From the NCBI GenBank assembly GCA_046704385.1, contig JBJKSB010000103.1:1-64000 (forward strand): a DNA stretch of 64,000 bases. The letters run 5' to 3'. Within the stretch, counting starts at the first letter, position 1. The number at the start of each line of letters is the position of its first letter. The notes below the pieces were generated by a model that was not told the DNA's origin, did not search any database, and was given only the letters and a program-made list of their open reading frames with translations. Below are positions 35,857 to 45,510 of the stretch, piece after piece. Both the position numbers and the translations under genes were made by a program. The stretch comes from GH45 sp046704385 (GTDB lineage Bacteria; Bacteroidota; Bacteroidia; Bacteroidales; SZUA-534).

Positions 35857-36867
35857 TTACCTGTCCATAATGCAGCGTACCGGAGAACCCAGCTTTTTGT
35901 CAGCGGTATAGACTACAGTTTTTCCATCTCCAGACCCTAATGGGAGACAGACCCCGTATGGAGAATACATTTCTGAAGAAGACCAAATGTAAGTCACAAA
36001 TCCCAAGGCCTGATAACTACCATCAACTTCTCTATATCCGGTAGGCAAAGCAGTAAAACCACTTTCATTGGTGGCATCAACATTAGGATTAACCCAATGG
36101 GCTGTACCCGATTCCTTTAACATTCCTCCTGCAATAGAATCACCACCCAAATAATTAATTAGTTCTGTCAAATCAGCTTCAGAAGGCACATGCCAGCCTT
36201 CGGGACACAATTCTTTTGGATCGTCAACCGCCAGCCAATTATATAGTCTGCCATATACTTTACTGATGTTTGGATCATTGTTGTAATCAGAATAAGCACT
36301 ATAATCTACACTATTCCAGGCCCACTGGGTAGTGTCAGTGTGATGAAATATAGCCTCTCCATTGACAAATTTGGTGGTTTTCAAATTTTCAGTAAGCCAG
36401 ACCTGATTACCAATAATTATAGTATGGTAGGTATTGCCATCAATGTCCTGAATCAGGGTCCCGTTTGCGGGAAAGGGTTTCCATGTTTTAAATGACAATG
36501 AATTACCATATAGGGTATCATTTTTATAAATAACATAAGCCCGAACATAATAATAAGTATCCGGTGCCAACCCTTCAATTGTACGGGAAAATTGACTGCT
36601 ATCAGCACTGCCACTAATTTTGTGGTCAGCTAATGTGGGTGATGGATTATTATTCCAGCAAATGCCAAGCTCAGCAATGTCTTTAAAAATAACAGAATCG
36701 ATATTGCTCTCAATAACTGCTGTTGTATGTGTAATATTAATTACCGTATCAGTAGTTAACACCGGCATTATGTGTTCTGGTTCCAGGGTATTTCTTTCGC
36801 AACCAACGCTAATCAGGGCGAAATAACTTACGCTTACCAATGCTTTGATTAGAATATTTTTTTTCAT
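35857..36867 (-). CDS. FISUMP-domain lipoprotein
   Basis: From the ATG at 36867 the protein is 336 aa with a lipobox (ISVGC). The ATG at 36909 adds 14 residues before the signal and is rejected. An Fn3-like module (about 40-130, ELGICWNNNPSPT, LAPDTYYYVRAYVIYKNDT) is followed by a FISUMP domain (about 135-336) with DIDGNTYHTIIIGNQVWLTENL, LYNWLAVDD, CPEGWHVPSEADLTEL and a closing GSPVRCIMD. Function is unknown; this type of surface lipoprotein is common in Bacteroidota and Fibrobacter. It stands alone, with a clear terminator downstream. Confidence 0.85.
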   Translation of the reverse strand: MKKNILIKALVSVSYFALISVGCERNTLEPEHIMPVLTTDTVINITHTTAVIESNIDSVIFKDIAELGICWNNNPSPTLADHKISGSADSSQFSRTIEGLAPDTYYYVRAYVIYKNDTLYGNSLSFKTWKPFPANGTLIQDIDGNTYHTIIIGNQVWLTENLKTTKFVNGEAIFHHTDTTQWAWNSVDYSAYSDYNNDPNISKVYGRLYNWLAVDDPKELCPEGWHVPSEADLTELINYLGGDSIAGGMLKESGTAHWVNPNVDATNESGFTALPTGYREVDGSYQALGFVTYIWSSSEMYSPYGVCLPLGSGDGKTVVYTADKKLGSPVRCIMDR

Positions 36868-36938
36868 GATTGAATTAATTTGATTTATATCACCCAAAAA
36901 ATATGCCATTTACTCCACATCAAATGCAAAATTGTGTT

Positions 36939-37595
36939 TTATGTTAAATTTATTGCAGATTCCAATTCTTTACAGTCATTAACTATTAAATCGGGTTTTT
37001 CTGATAACAGTTCATGCAGCGAACCATAACCATAGGTTACGCCAATAGCTTTCATGGAATTATTTTTGGCTCCAATTATATCGTATTTTCTATCGCCAAC
37101 CATTACCGAATTACCACTATCAAGGCCTTGTGATGAAATTATATATGAAATTATTTCTGATTTATTGGTACGGGTATTATCCAAATTGCTACCAACAATT
37201 TTTGTAAAATAATTATCCAGATTAAAATGTTTAAGAATTTTTTCAGCAAAAACCGTTGGTTTTGAGGTTGCAACAAATAGTTGATAATGGTTTGAAAATA
37301 GTGATTCCAAAACCTCGGTCATCCCACCATATAATTTATTTTCAAAAAGTCCTTTGGTGGAAAAATACTCCCTGTAAAAGGATAATGCTTTATCGGCAAG
37401 GCTATCTGTGAGATTATATCTTATTTGAAAAGATTCGCGGAGCGGAGGGCCTATAAATGTATTGAGTTCACTAACCGAATTCTCTACAATATCCAGTTTA
37501 TTCAGTGCATATAAAATTGAATTGATAATCCCTTCTTTTGGATCGGTCAGGGTGCCGTCAAGGTCAAAAAGTATATTTTTAAATCTCAATTGCAT
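36939..37595 (-). CDS. HAD-superfamily phosphatase (phosphoglycolate phosphatase-like)
   Basis: This 218-aa cytoplasmic protein has motif I FDLDGTLTD (D11, D13), motif II in LFVATSKP, motif III Lys near TVFAEKILKHF and motif IV VMVGDRKYDIIGAKNN. It matches the Gph/PgmB-like subgroup with an alpha-helical cap (about 18-85, PKEGIINSILYALNKL). These enzymes hydrolyse small phosphate esters; the specific substrate cannot be deduced. It lies between the FISUMP and DUF952 genes on the same strand, with gaps of 62-71 bp. Confidence 0.88.
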   Translation of the reverse strand: MQLRFKNILFDLDGTLTDPKEGIINSILYALNKLDIVENSVSELNTFIGPPLRESFQIRYNLTDSLADKALSFYREYFSTKGLFENKLYGGMTEVLESLFSNHYQLFVATSKPTVFAEKILKHFNLDNYFTKIVGSNLDNTRTNKSEIISYIISSQGLDSGNSVMVGDRKYDIIGAKNNSMKAIGVTYGYGSLHELLSEKPDLIVNDCKELESAINLT

Positions 37596-37657
37596 TGGTC
37601 TAAATTTATAACAACTTTACAAATTGATGTTTCAGATTAATTTGATATTCCTCCGTT

Positions 37658-38071
37658 TCAATTGTTAGTTATTTTATCTAAAGGTATAAATTTATCAGGC
37701 CATACAAACACACCATCTCTCCTCTCAATAATCGCAGCACCGCTAATCGAATCCAAATTTAATGCCCCATAGATATGAGGAAAAAGCAAACCCTCTATAA
37801 CATGATTTGTTCCACCTCCTTTAATTGGAACTGGTTTTTCAAATTTAATCGGACTTGTTAGCTTATTTATATCAATCCTTATTAACAAAATTTCTTTTGT
37901 TACTTGCTGAAAATAATCCCCTAAAACTATTAATGTTGTATCAGGCTCTCCGGTACAATGAATAAATCCATCTGTATCAAAATCACCTGGCTTGTAATAT
38001 TTATTTTCAATTGCCTGATTGAAGTTTTCGTTTATCGCAATATGATAAACAACTTTTGAATCATTATCCAT
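37658..38071 (-). CDS. DUF952 family protein
   Basis: This 137-aa cytoplasmic protein has the DUF952 pattern: VYHIAINENFNQAIENKYY, DGFIHCTGEPDTTLIVLGDYF (the conserved FIHCS/T core), a LLIRID strand and HIYGALNLDSISGA near the end. DUF952 is a small alpha/beta domain of unknown biochemical role related to ADP-ribosyltransferase-like folds. It may be cotranscribed with the HAD gene, 62 bp downstream. Confidence 0.85.
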   Translation of the reverse strand: MDNDSKVVYHIAINENFNQAIENKYYKPGDFDTDGFIHCTGEPDTTLIVLGDYFQQVTKEILLIRIDINKLTSPIKFEKPVPIKGGGTNHVIEGLLFPHIYGALNLDSISGAAIIERRDGVFVWPDKFIPLDKITNN

Positions 38072-38136
38072 AAAATCAAAGTTAGAGTTAATACATACTT
38101 TCTAAGGTATTGGGTATCCCTTTATATTTTACTTAA

Positions 38137-38330
38137 TCAATAATTACTCAACGCTGTATCTTTAATGATGCATTTATCAACGGCAGTAAAAACTAATTCT
38201 GTCTCATTGTTATTCTTTACTGTTGCAATCCATTTTGAAGTATCTTTAAGTTCATTATATTCAACATTTGCGTATTTATTGGCAGTCTTTTTAATCCTTT
38301 TAAATTGTCTTTTGCATTATCAAATTCCAC
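38137..38330 (-). pseudogene. Decayed coding remnant, C-terminal fragment
   Basis: The minus strand has a frame of about 50 codons ending at the stop at 38137-38139. It has ordinary amino-acid composition (TANKYANVEYNELKDTSKWI, then ELVFTAVDKCIIKD) but no start codon. A shift into the neighbouring frame near 38290 continues it as EFDNAKDNLKGLK before a stop. This looks like the tail of a degraded gene rather than an expressed one. The family is not recognised. The rest of the gap to 38667 shows no gene. Confidence 0.35.
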
Positions 38331-38667
38331 TCATTTTTCTTACAAATATTACTCAAAAATACAAAAACAAATTGTTCTATCCTTCTGCTATGATTATCCT
38401 GTAGCAGTTCGCTTCATTGCTTATTGTCAAAATAAATAAAGGTTTAAAAGTCAACAATGTCTCTTATACAATAATACAAAAATTCAACGACAGATGCCCA
38501 TAAGGTATGTATTGTTGAAATGATTAGGTTAATCTAATATATCGGTTATCTCAATCTAAACTCATACATGGTCAAAAACTCTCCAACCCTCTTTGAAAAC
38601 CAGGTAAACCTTTTCGAATACCAGGCGTAACTGATTGAATTTTAGTCAATAGCAAATAAATTAATCT
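38331..38667. other. Gene-free AT-rich stretch
   Basis: No supported gene, RNA or hairpin terminator is seen here. The plus-strand frame at 38165-38404 overlaps the decayed remnant and is low complexity (Leu/Phe/Ser-rich), so it is treated as non-coding. Confidence 0.5.
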
Positions 38668-41600
38668 CTACCTTTTTTTGCTTTTCTTAACAAAGTCGAC
38701 CGGTGAAATATTAAAATGCTCTTTAAAACAAATGGAAAAGTACGAAGGTGAATTGAAACCCACCTGGTAACAAACTTCCGATATCGACCTGGTATTGGTT
38801 GAAAGTAATTTGGCCGCCTCATTCAGACGTATTATTCTTACAAATTCAGTTGGGCTTTTATCGGTAAGCAATTTTATTTTTCGATAAAAATGCGCCCGGC
38901 TGATACCCATTTCGCGACAAATATTTTCGATATTCAAATCGGGCTTATCCAGGTTATCCAGCACAAACTTGTGTAGTTCCTTCAGGTATGAATCTTCATC
39001 GATTGAAATTGATGCGCCGGGCGTGCTTAATTCTTTGGCATATTTTTGCCGAAGTACCTGGCGCAATTCAAGCAATTTTTTTACTCTTATTTTTAAATGA
39101 GCCGGGTTAAATGGTTTGGGAATATAAGAATCGGCTCCCTGTTCAATTCCCCTTATCCGGTGCTCAATGGAAGCCCGGGCTGTTAATAATACCACAGGAA
39201 TATGATTGGTTAAAAAATTCTCTTTTACGCGACGGGTAAGTTCCAGTCCATCCATTTCAGGCATTAGTACATCACTTATAATTAAATCAGGCAATTCATC
39301 CAGGGCAATGGCAAGTGCCTCCTTTCCATTCTCAGCTTCCCTGATGTCAAAATATTCTTTTAATTCATTAACCAGGTATTTACGCAAATCGTAATTGTCC
39401 TCAACAATCAGTATTACCTGGCCTTTTTCTTCAGTAAGCTCAATATTAATTTCATCTTCAACCACATCGTCGGGTAAATTATGCACATACTTTTTAACTC
39501 CGGGCACTTCGGGTGAGAATTTTTCCTCATTACTGTAAACAGAATCATCAAGCGGCAACAATACCCTAAATTCAGTCCCTTTGCCGGCGGTGGAATTAAA
39601 AGTTATTTCACCATAATGCTGGGCAACCAGGCTGTGGGTAAGCGATAAACCAACTCCCGAACCCATACTGTAATTTTGTTCAGGATCGCCGGTTTGGTAA
39701 AAACGATCAAAAATCCGGGGTTTATCTTTTTCAGCAATGCCTTTGCCTGTATCAATTACTGAAATTTTAATCCATTGAGAATGATCCGGTTTTTGTGCTT
39801 TTTCCACCATCAAATCTATTTCACCATTATCGGGGGTAAACTTAAAAGCATTTGAAAGTAAGTTAAACACAATTTTATCAATTTTGTCCGGGTCAAACCA
39901 GCAAACCAGATTATCAATTTCTGTCAAAAAGCGGTAATCAATCTTTTTTTGTTCGGCCAGATCTTCAAACGTGGTAAAAATCTCTTTTAAAAAGTAAATA
40001 ATATCAGATTTTTCCGCTTTTAATTTCATCTGGCCGTTTTCAATTCTCCGCAGATCCATTATCTGGTTAATCAGACGAAGTAACCGGTTGGCATTTTTAA
40101 TCATTAATTGAATGGTATGCCTGTATTTTTTCGATATCTGCTTATCATGCAGCATTTTTTCCAACGGTCCAACAATCAAGGTAATCGGAGTACGGAATTC
40201 ATGTGAAATATTGGTAAAAAACCTGAGTTTTGCCTGGTTAATTTCATTGGCTTTCTCCTTATCAAGCCGTTCCAGTTTAATTTCGTTTTTCAGTTTTACC
40301 CTTCGGATGGAAAGCAGCCAGAAGAACAGTACAAGGCCCATTAATAAAAGGTAATAAATAGAATAAGCCCACCAGGTGCGGTAAACAGGTGGTTTTACAA
40401 CAAGCGTCACACTTGAGGCTTTTTTGTTCCATTTATTATCGATACTGGAAGCTTTTACCATAAACTTGTAAGTTCCGGCATCGAGGTTTGTGTAAGTAAC
40501 ATACCTGTGATCAGAAGCCAGGGTACGCCATTCCTGGTCAAAACCTTCCATTTTTACTTTATAGATATTTTTTCCGGGCAAAAGATAATCCATAGCCACA
40601 AACTCAAAAGCAAAACTATTAAACCGGTGCTTTAACACCACAGTATCCGATAAATAAACGGGTCGTGAAAGTATTACCTGGTTATCCAGCTTATCGCCAG
40701 GATGAATAACCTGGTCAAAAATTCTGAATTGGGTAATAATGGGGGTTGGAATAGCATAATTTTCATCTACGTTGGCCGGATTAAACGAATTCAAACCATT
40801 TATACTTCCAAAATAAAGTTCTCCTTTAAAATCTTTAAACGATGCATTACGGAAAAACTCATTGCTTAATAAACCGTCACTTTCATAGTAACTGCGTATC
40901 TCATGGGTTTCCGGATTAAAACTACACAATCCATTATTGGTACTCAGCCATAAAGTTCCGGCATCATCCTCTTCAATGGCATAAATTACATTACCCGGCA
41001 ATCCGTCCGCCAGGTTAAACGACTGAAAAGCATTTTGTTCAGGAACAAACCGGTTCAAGCCGCTACGGGTACCAATCCATATTTCATTTTTTGAAGTTAT
41101 CTTGATGCAATAAACCGTATTATTACTTAAACTGCTGGGACGCTCCTCATCGCGCAAATAATTAAAAAACAATCCATTAAGCGGATCAAAAACACTCAAC
41201 CCCCAGAAAGTCCCTATCCATAACCGCCCGTTATTGTCTTCGGCCAGTACATTTACATATTTGTTTACCAATTGATTATCCAATACGGTATCAGAAGAAC
41301 TATAGGTAGTAAAATCATCGGTTTCTTTATTGTACTTATTAATTCCACCCCCGTTAGTACCAATCCATATATCGCCTTTTACGGTTTTCAGGATACATGA
41401 AACAAAATTACAGCTTAAAGCACCGGGCATTTCCGAAGTTTTATAATTTTTAAAAGTTTTTTTATAGGTATCGTAAACAGATAATCCTCCGAGGTAAGTC
41501 CCAATCCATAGCTTTGAATCGTTTTCAAGCATCAGGCTAATTATTACCTTATCGGGAATAAAGTGTGAAACGTTGTTACCCGGATAAAAATGGGTAACCT

Positions 41601-42804
41601 TTCCCGACCTGTTATCCACAAATTTCAACCCGGCACCATCGGTTCCCACCCACTGATTCCCGGTTTTATCGACACAAATAGACGTAACCGTGGTACTCAC
41701 ATAATCCGATGAGGCATCATACAAATTAAAACTCCTGAATTTTTTATACATATTGGGTAAAACATTAATGCCCCCCTGGTAACTTGCAATCCAAAGATTC
41801 CCCTGCCTGTCTTCAAAAACTGTACGGCAATTATTATTAATCAGGCTCGAATTTACATTGTTAATGTGCTCAACCCGCTGAGCTTTAGTACTTCCGGGAA
41901 CAAAGCAGTAAAGGCCCTTACCATGAGCCGAAATCCAAAACCTTTGGCTTCTGTCGGCATAAATGCTGTAAATTTCTTTAGGCCTGGCCTTTTCATTATT
42001 GGTGAGTAAAAATTCATAAGGCCTGAATTTTTTAGTGTGATGATTAAATAAAAACAACCCATCGCCGCGTGTACCTACCAAGAAAGTGCTATCTGAATTT
42101 TCGAAAATCTCAAGTACTGCATTTACATTTTGCAGATTTTCCACATTTTCAATAGGTTTATAATTATAAAACCTGAGGTTTTTAGTATCAAACCGGTCCA
42201 GACCGTTGTCAATGGTGCCGATCCACAATCGATCGCGGGAATCTTTATATAATTTAAAAATATAATTACTGCTTAATGAATTTGGCACCCCGGCATCGTG
42301 CTTATAGTTGATAATTTCGCCTTTACGCTCATCGTATTTAAAAAGTCCGTTGCCTGAAGTACCTACCCAAAGCACATCATTTTTATCCTCAAGAATGGCA
42401 TACACCTGGATGTTGGCCTGTGTATGGTTTGATGTATCGAGCCTGATATATTCAAAATTATCGAATATCGCATTATATCTGAAAAGTCCTTCGAAAGTAC
42501 CCACCCATAAAATACCCTTTGAATCGACCAGCATAGTCAGAATTTCATTACTGTAAATGCTGTTAGGTTTATTGGCATCGTTATAATAATGCGTAAAATT
42601 ATAGCCGTCGTACCTGTTTAATCCATTTTCTGTCCCTATCCATATAAACCCGGTACTATCCTGGGTAATGCAATTTACATTACTGTTCGATAATCCATCT
42701 TCAAGGGTTAAATGCCTGAAAACAAAATCGATATCGATAGCCTTAACATGCCATGAAATTACTGATATAAAAACAGTTATGAGTAAGCTACCCTTTTGAA
42801 ACAT
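38668..42804 (-). CDS. Hybrid two-component system regulator (HTCS)
   Basis: This 1378-aa one-protein signalling system has a signal peptide followed by about 14 two-component propeller repeats (recurring WIGT..GL pattern, residues 25-690). A Y_Y_Y domain (about 740-800) and a transmembrane helix (about 806-830) come next. The cytoplasmic part has a histidine kinase dimerization helix (TNISHEFRTP, His about 867), an ATPase domain, a receiver (DVLMPEMDG, Asp about 1176) and a C-terminal AraC-type HTH (about 1275-1375, ISEVCYQVGFNSPSYFSICF). HTCS proteins sense an oligosaccharide in the periplasm and activate a glycan locus. The mannan locus 12 kb away has no other regulator, so it is the likely target; this is not proven by sequence. 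Confidence 0.95.
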   Translation of the reverse strand: MFQKGSLLITVFISVISWHVKAIDIDFVFRHLTLEDGLSNSNVNCITQDSTGFIWIGTENGLNRYDGYNFTHYYNDANKPNSIYSNEILTMLVDSKGILWVGTFEGLFRYNAIFDNFEYIRLDTSNHTQANIQVYAILEDKNDVLWVGTSGNGLFKYDERKGEIINYKHDAGVPNSLSSNYIFKLYKDSRDRLWIGTIDNGLDRFDTKNLRFYNYKPIENVENLQNVNAVLEIFENSDSTFLVGTRGDGLFLFNHHTKKFRPYEFLLTNNEKARPKEIYSIYADRSQRFWISAHGKGLYCFVPGSTKAQRVEHINNVNSSLINNNCRTVFEDRQGNLWIASYQGGINVLPNMYKKFRSFNLYDASSDYVSTTVTSICVDKTGNQWVGTDGAGLKFVDNRSGKVTHFYPGNNVSHFIPDKVIISLMLENDSKLWIGTYLGGLSVYDTYKKTFKNYKTSEMPGALSCNFVSCILKTVKGDIWIGTNGGGINKYNKETDDFTTYSSSDTVLDNQLVNKYVNVLAEDNNGRLWIGTFWGLSVFDPLNGLFFNYLRDEERPSSLSNNTVYCIKITSKNEIWIGTRSGLNRFVPEQNAFQSFNLADGLPGNVIYAIEEDDAGTLWLSTNNGLCSFNPETHEIRSYYESDGLLSNEFFRNASFKDFKGELYFGSINGLNSFNPANVDENYAIPTPIITQFRIFDQVIHPGDKLDNQVILSRPVYLSDTVVLKHRFNSFAFEFVAMDYLLPGKNIYKVKMEGFDQEWRTLASDHRYVTYTNLDAGTYKFMVKASSIDNKWNKKASSVTLVVKPPVYRTWWAYSIYYLLLMGLVLFFWLLSIRRVKLKNEIKLERLDKEKANEINQAKLRFFTNISHEFRTPITLIVGPLEKMLHDKQISKKYRHTIQLMIKNANRLLRLINQIMDLRRIENGQMKLKAEKSDIIYFLKEIFTTFEDLAEQKKIDYRFLTEIDNLVCWFDPDKIDKIVFNLLSNAFKFTPDNGEIDLMVEKAQKPDHSQWIKISVIDTGKGIAEKDKPRIFDRFYQTGDPEQNYSMGSGVGLSLTHSLVAQHYGEITFNSTAGKGTEFRVLLPLDDSVYSNEEKFSPEVPGVKKYVHNLPDDVVEDEINIELTEEKGQVILIVEDNYDLRKYLVNELKEYFDIREAENGKEALAIALDELPDLIISDVLMPEMDGLELTRRVKENFLTNHIPVVLLTARASIEHRIRGIEQGADSYIPKPFNPAHLKIRVKKLLELRQVLRQKYAKELSTPGASISIDEDSYLKELHKFVLDNLDKPDLNIENICREMGISRAHFYRKIKLLTDKSPTEFVRIIRLNEAAKLLSTNTRSISEVCYQVGFNSPSYFSICFKEHFNISPVDFVKKSKKR

Positions 42805-42998
42805 AACGTAAAAATTGCCAGCTGAAAATAATAAAATTTATCAGCTTAATCAATTTCTCTTCTTCCTTTTCATAGGTCATGCGTTATTAAACCCGTTGAC
42901 CGCAACTACTTTTTTTAATTTTATTATTCACGAGGTATTATGTTATTGGCTATATTTTAGTGAATTCCGATAACTTCCAAGCCCCTAAAAAAGCAGAA

Positions 42999-45398
42999 TT
43001 ATTTATTGATTTGTACCCATTTAGACAAGGATACGCCTGCTCCCCTGATATTAATAATACAAATATTATTACGCACCAACCGGGTATTCCAGATAAAGGT
43101 ATATTTCCCTGGTAAGGTGTTTCCTTCATAAATTTCATCGATTATCCTACCATAGATATCGCAAGCATTTAACTTTATAAAACCAGGATTTTTGATACAT
43201 AAGCTTATAGTAACATCATTACTTGCCGGATTGGGATATACCATTACTTCACCAAAAGCATGCTGACTAATACCCACTGGTAACTTTTTAATAATAACAG
43301 GAATTAACAATTCTTTTTTTAATGGATCGTTTGATAAAATTTTAATATACGCCTCATTACTTTCACTCTCCATTAACGAAGCATCAACATTAAGTGTAAT
43401 TTGCTGTTGTTCACCAGCAACAATGCTCCCTGACGAATCGTTTGAACTTATCCAGTGTGGTCCGTTTAATTTACAATCAGATAAAATTATTGTATCGTAG
43501 CTATAGCTAATATCTCCTAAATTGTATTCAAAAATTGAAGATTGTTTAACCATACCCAAACCCTCTTTCCAAAAATAGGTGAAATAATTACTGCCCTGAG
43601 GATAATTATAAAAATATTCAACAACCCAACAATCTTCAATCAATCCACCCAAAGTTTCAAGGTTGGCCTGATCTATAATTTTATAGCTATCATAGGCATT
43701 ATCATAAGGATACCATTCTTTCCCAACAGATGGATTACCAATCATTATTTTTTTTTCGGTGATAGTGTCATTTCCATAGAAATTAGTAAAATACGAGGCA
43801 TCAAAAACATTTCCAAAATCATCAATCCGAAAAGCATCCCATTGAGTATATTTAATATTTTCCGATTTTAATTGTTGCGAAAAATCTGACCTGTAATCAT
43901 TGTATATATAATACTTTATATTATTTACAATGGTATCCCGGATTATCTCCCGTATATCAGGATTGATATAGTTATCATCCTTATAAACCCATTTATTACC
44001 CACCTGCAAAGGCATGAATGAATTTATTGATAAGGAATCGCCCAAAAGCAGGTGCCAATTAAGTGTACTAAATCCATTGTTTTCAATGGTCAGAGTTTTG
44101 CTAACTTTTTCATCCGGTAAAACTTCTATATAAATTTCATTTGGAAATACTATAATTTCAGGAGGATTCAAACCCTCACCATTAATAGCAATATCAAACT
44201 CATTGTCATTAAAAGCATTACTATAGATTTTCAGACTTTCAGTATATAAAGTATCATTTTGAGGCTTAAAAGTTAACTCAATTTCAAATTCAGACCCAGG
44301 CCAAATTAATAACCAGGTTGTATCTACAGTTAAAACATTATTGGTACACACAATGCTATCCACAACTAATTTTTCAGTACCTGTGTTTTTTATGCGCATT
44401 CTTACCTTTTTGTAGTTTCCGATAAAAACCTCTCCAAAATTATATAAACCCATCCTTTCTATCAACGGAACTCCTGTAACTTTAAGCTTTACTTTTACAG
44501 ATAAATTATTATTCACAGAATCGTGACTTCTTAAATTTACATAACCCGTGTAATTGCCACTGTATAAATCAGAAGCATCAAAAATAAACTTTAATTGAAT
44601 TGCCGAATCTGGTATAATTAATACATTTCTATCGGAAACCGCCAGCCATTTGGGATCGATTGAATAATTCTTAAGAGTTTCCTTTTCAATCAACACCCCA
44701 GCATCATTTAAATATTCATATTTAACTAATCCAACTCCTTTTTTAAAATAGCGATAAGCTTTGTAGCCCCCCGATTGCATGTTTTCGACCTTCCAACAAT
44801 CAAAAAATGTTCCCCATGGCGTATCAACATCTTCCTTTTTAATTATTCGGGTATAGTCATCCGAACCGGTCGAATCCCATACCATACCAATACGAGGATT
44901 ACCGACCATCAGCAATTCATCAAAATCTGAAGGGTCCTCACCATAACCCTCCCAAAAATTACCAAACTCGTCAATTCGCCAGGTTTTGGTACTAAAATAT
45001 TCCTTATAATTATCAACTTTGGTTTGGGTAAATCGATCTGTTTTGTTGTTATAAATAATATCCTCTTTAACCAAATAACACGAAATTCCACTATAGGAAA
45101 TACTTTCAAAAACCGAATCGGTTCGAATTACACTTACGGGATTACTGCCTGATATTTCTTGTAAATATGTCCAAATATTTGCCATTGAGAGGGGTACAAT
45201 ATCAAAAGTAGTATCAGCAGAGGAAATAATTTCATAATTAACTGCATAGGGAGTTGTGTTTGAAACCATCATTGTAATGGTATCATATTGAGAGGTAAAC
45301 AACGCTGTTTCAACACTGTCATAAATATAAACTGGTGAGGTACGGGATATACCCCAATTGGACAAAAAAACCATTAAAATCAGATTAAGGTTTTTCAT
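42999..45398 (-). CDS. T9SS-secreted protein with duplicated modules
   Basis: This 799-aa protein has a short signal peptide (cut near WGISRT). Two similar modules, about 70-235 and 465-640, share a PL..GN.WVY-like opening, a GNP..G..W core and a closing KKGVGLVKYEY or KEGLGMVKQSS. Between and after them are ASH/HYDIN-like Ig domains (YNFGEVFIGNYKKVRMRIKN, KTLTIENNGFSTLNW). The end (FGEVMVYPNPASNDVTISL onward) is a T9SS type A sorting domain. It is exported to the surface; function is unknown and no catalytic motif is seen. Confidence 0.8.
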   Translation of the reverse strand: MKNLNLILMVFLSNWGISRTSPVYIYDSVETALFTSQYDTITMMVSNTTPYAVNYEIISSADTTFDIVPLSMANIWTYLQEISGSNPVSVIRTDSVFESISYSGISCYLVKEDIIYNNKTDRFTQTKVDNYKEYFSTKTWRIDEFGNFWEGYGEDPSDFDELLMVGNPRIGMVWDSTGSDDYTRIIKKEDVDTPWGTFFDCWKVENMQSGGYKAYRYFKKGVGLVKYEYLNDAGVLIEKETLKNYSIDPKWLAVSDRNVLIIPDSAIQLKFIFDASDLYSGNYTGYVNLRSHDSVNNNLSVKVKLKVTGVPLIERMGLYNFGEVFIGNYKKVRMRIKNTGTEKLVVDSIVCTNNVLTVDTTWLLIWPGSEFEIELTFKPQNDTLYTESLKIYSNAFNDNEFDIAINGEGLNPPEIIVFPNEIYIEVLPDEKVSKTLTIENNGFSTLNWHLLLGDSLSINSFMPLQVGNKWVYKDDNYINPDIREIIRDTIVNNIKYYIYNDYRSDFSQQLKSENIKYTQWDAFRIDDFGNVFDASYFTNFYGNDTITEKKIMIGNPSVGKEWYPYDNAYDSYKIIDQANLETLGGLIEDCWVVEYFYNYPQGSNYFTYFWKEGLGMVKQSSIFEYNLGDISYSYDTIILSDCKLNGPHWISSNDSSGSIVAGEQQQITLNVDASLMESESNEAYIKILSNDPLKKELLIPVIIKKLPVGISQHAFGEVMVYPNPASNDVTISLCIKNPGFIKLNACDIYGRIIDEIYEGNTLPGKYTFIWNTRLVRNNICIINIRGAGVSLSKWVQINK

Positions 45399-45510
45399 GA
45401 GTTTGGTTATAACGTTTAGTCTATAAAATTACAACATTTCCTAACCAAAGTCAATAACCCTTGACTCTCAATAAAAGTATTACATAGTTTTAATCAGGAT
45501 ATTAGAAGGA

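Noticed and set aside
38165..38404. A 79-aa plus-strand frame rich in Leu, Phe and Ser
   Set aside because: It is the antisense of a decayed minus-strand remnant, has no ribosome site or family match, and shows low complexity.
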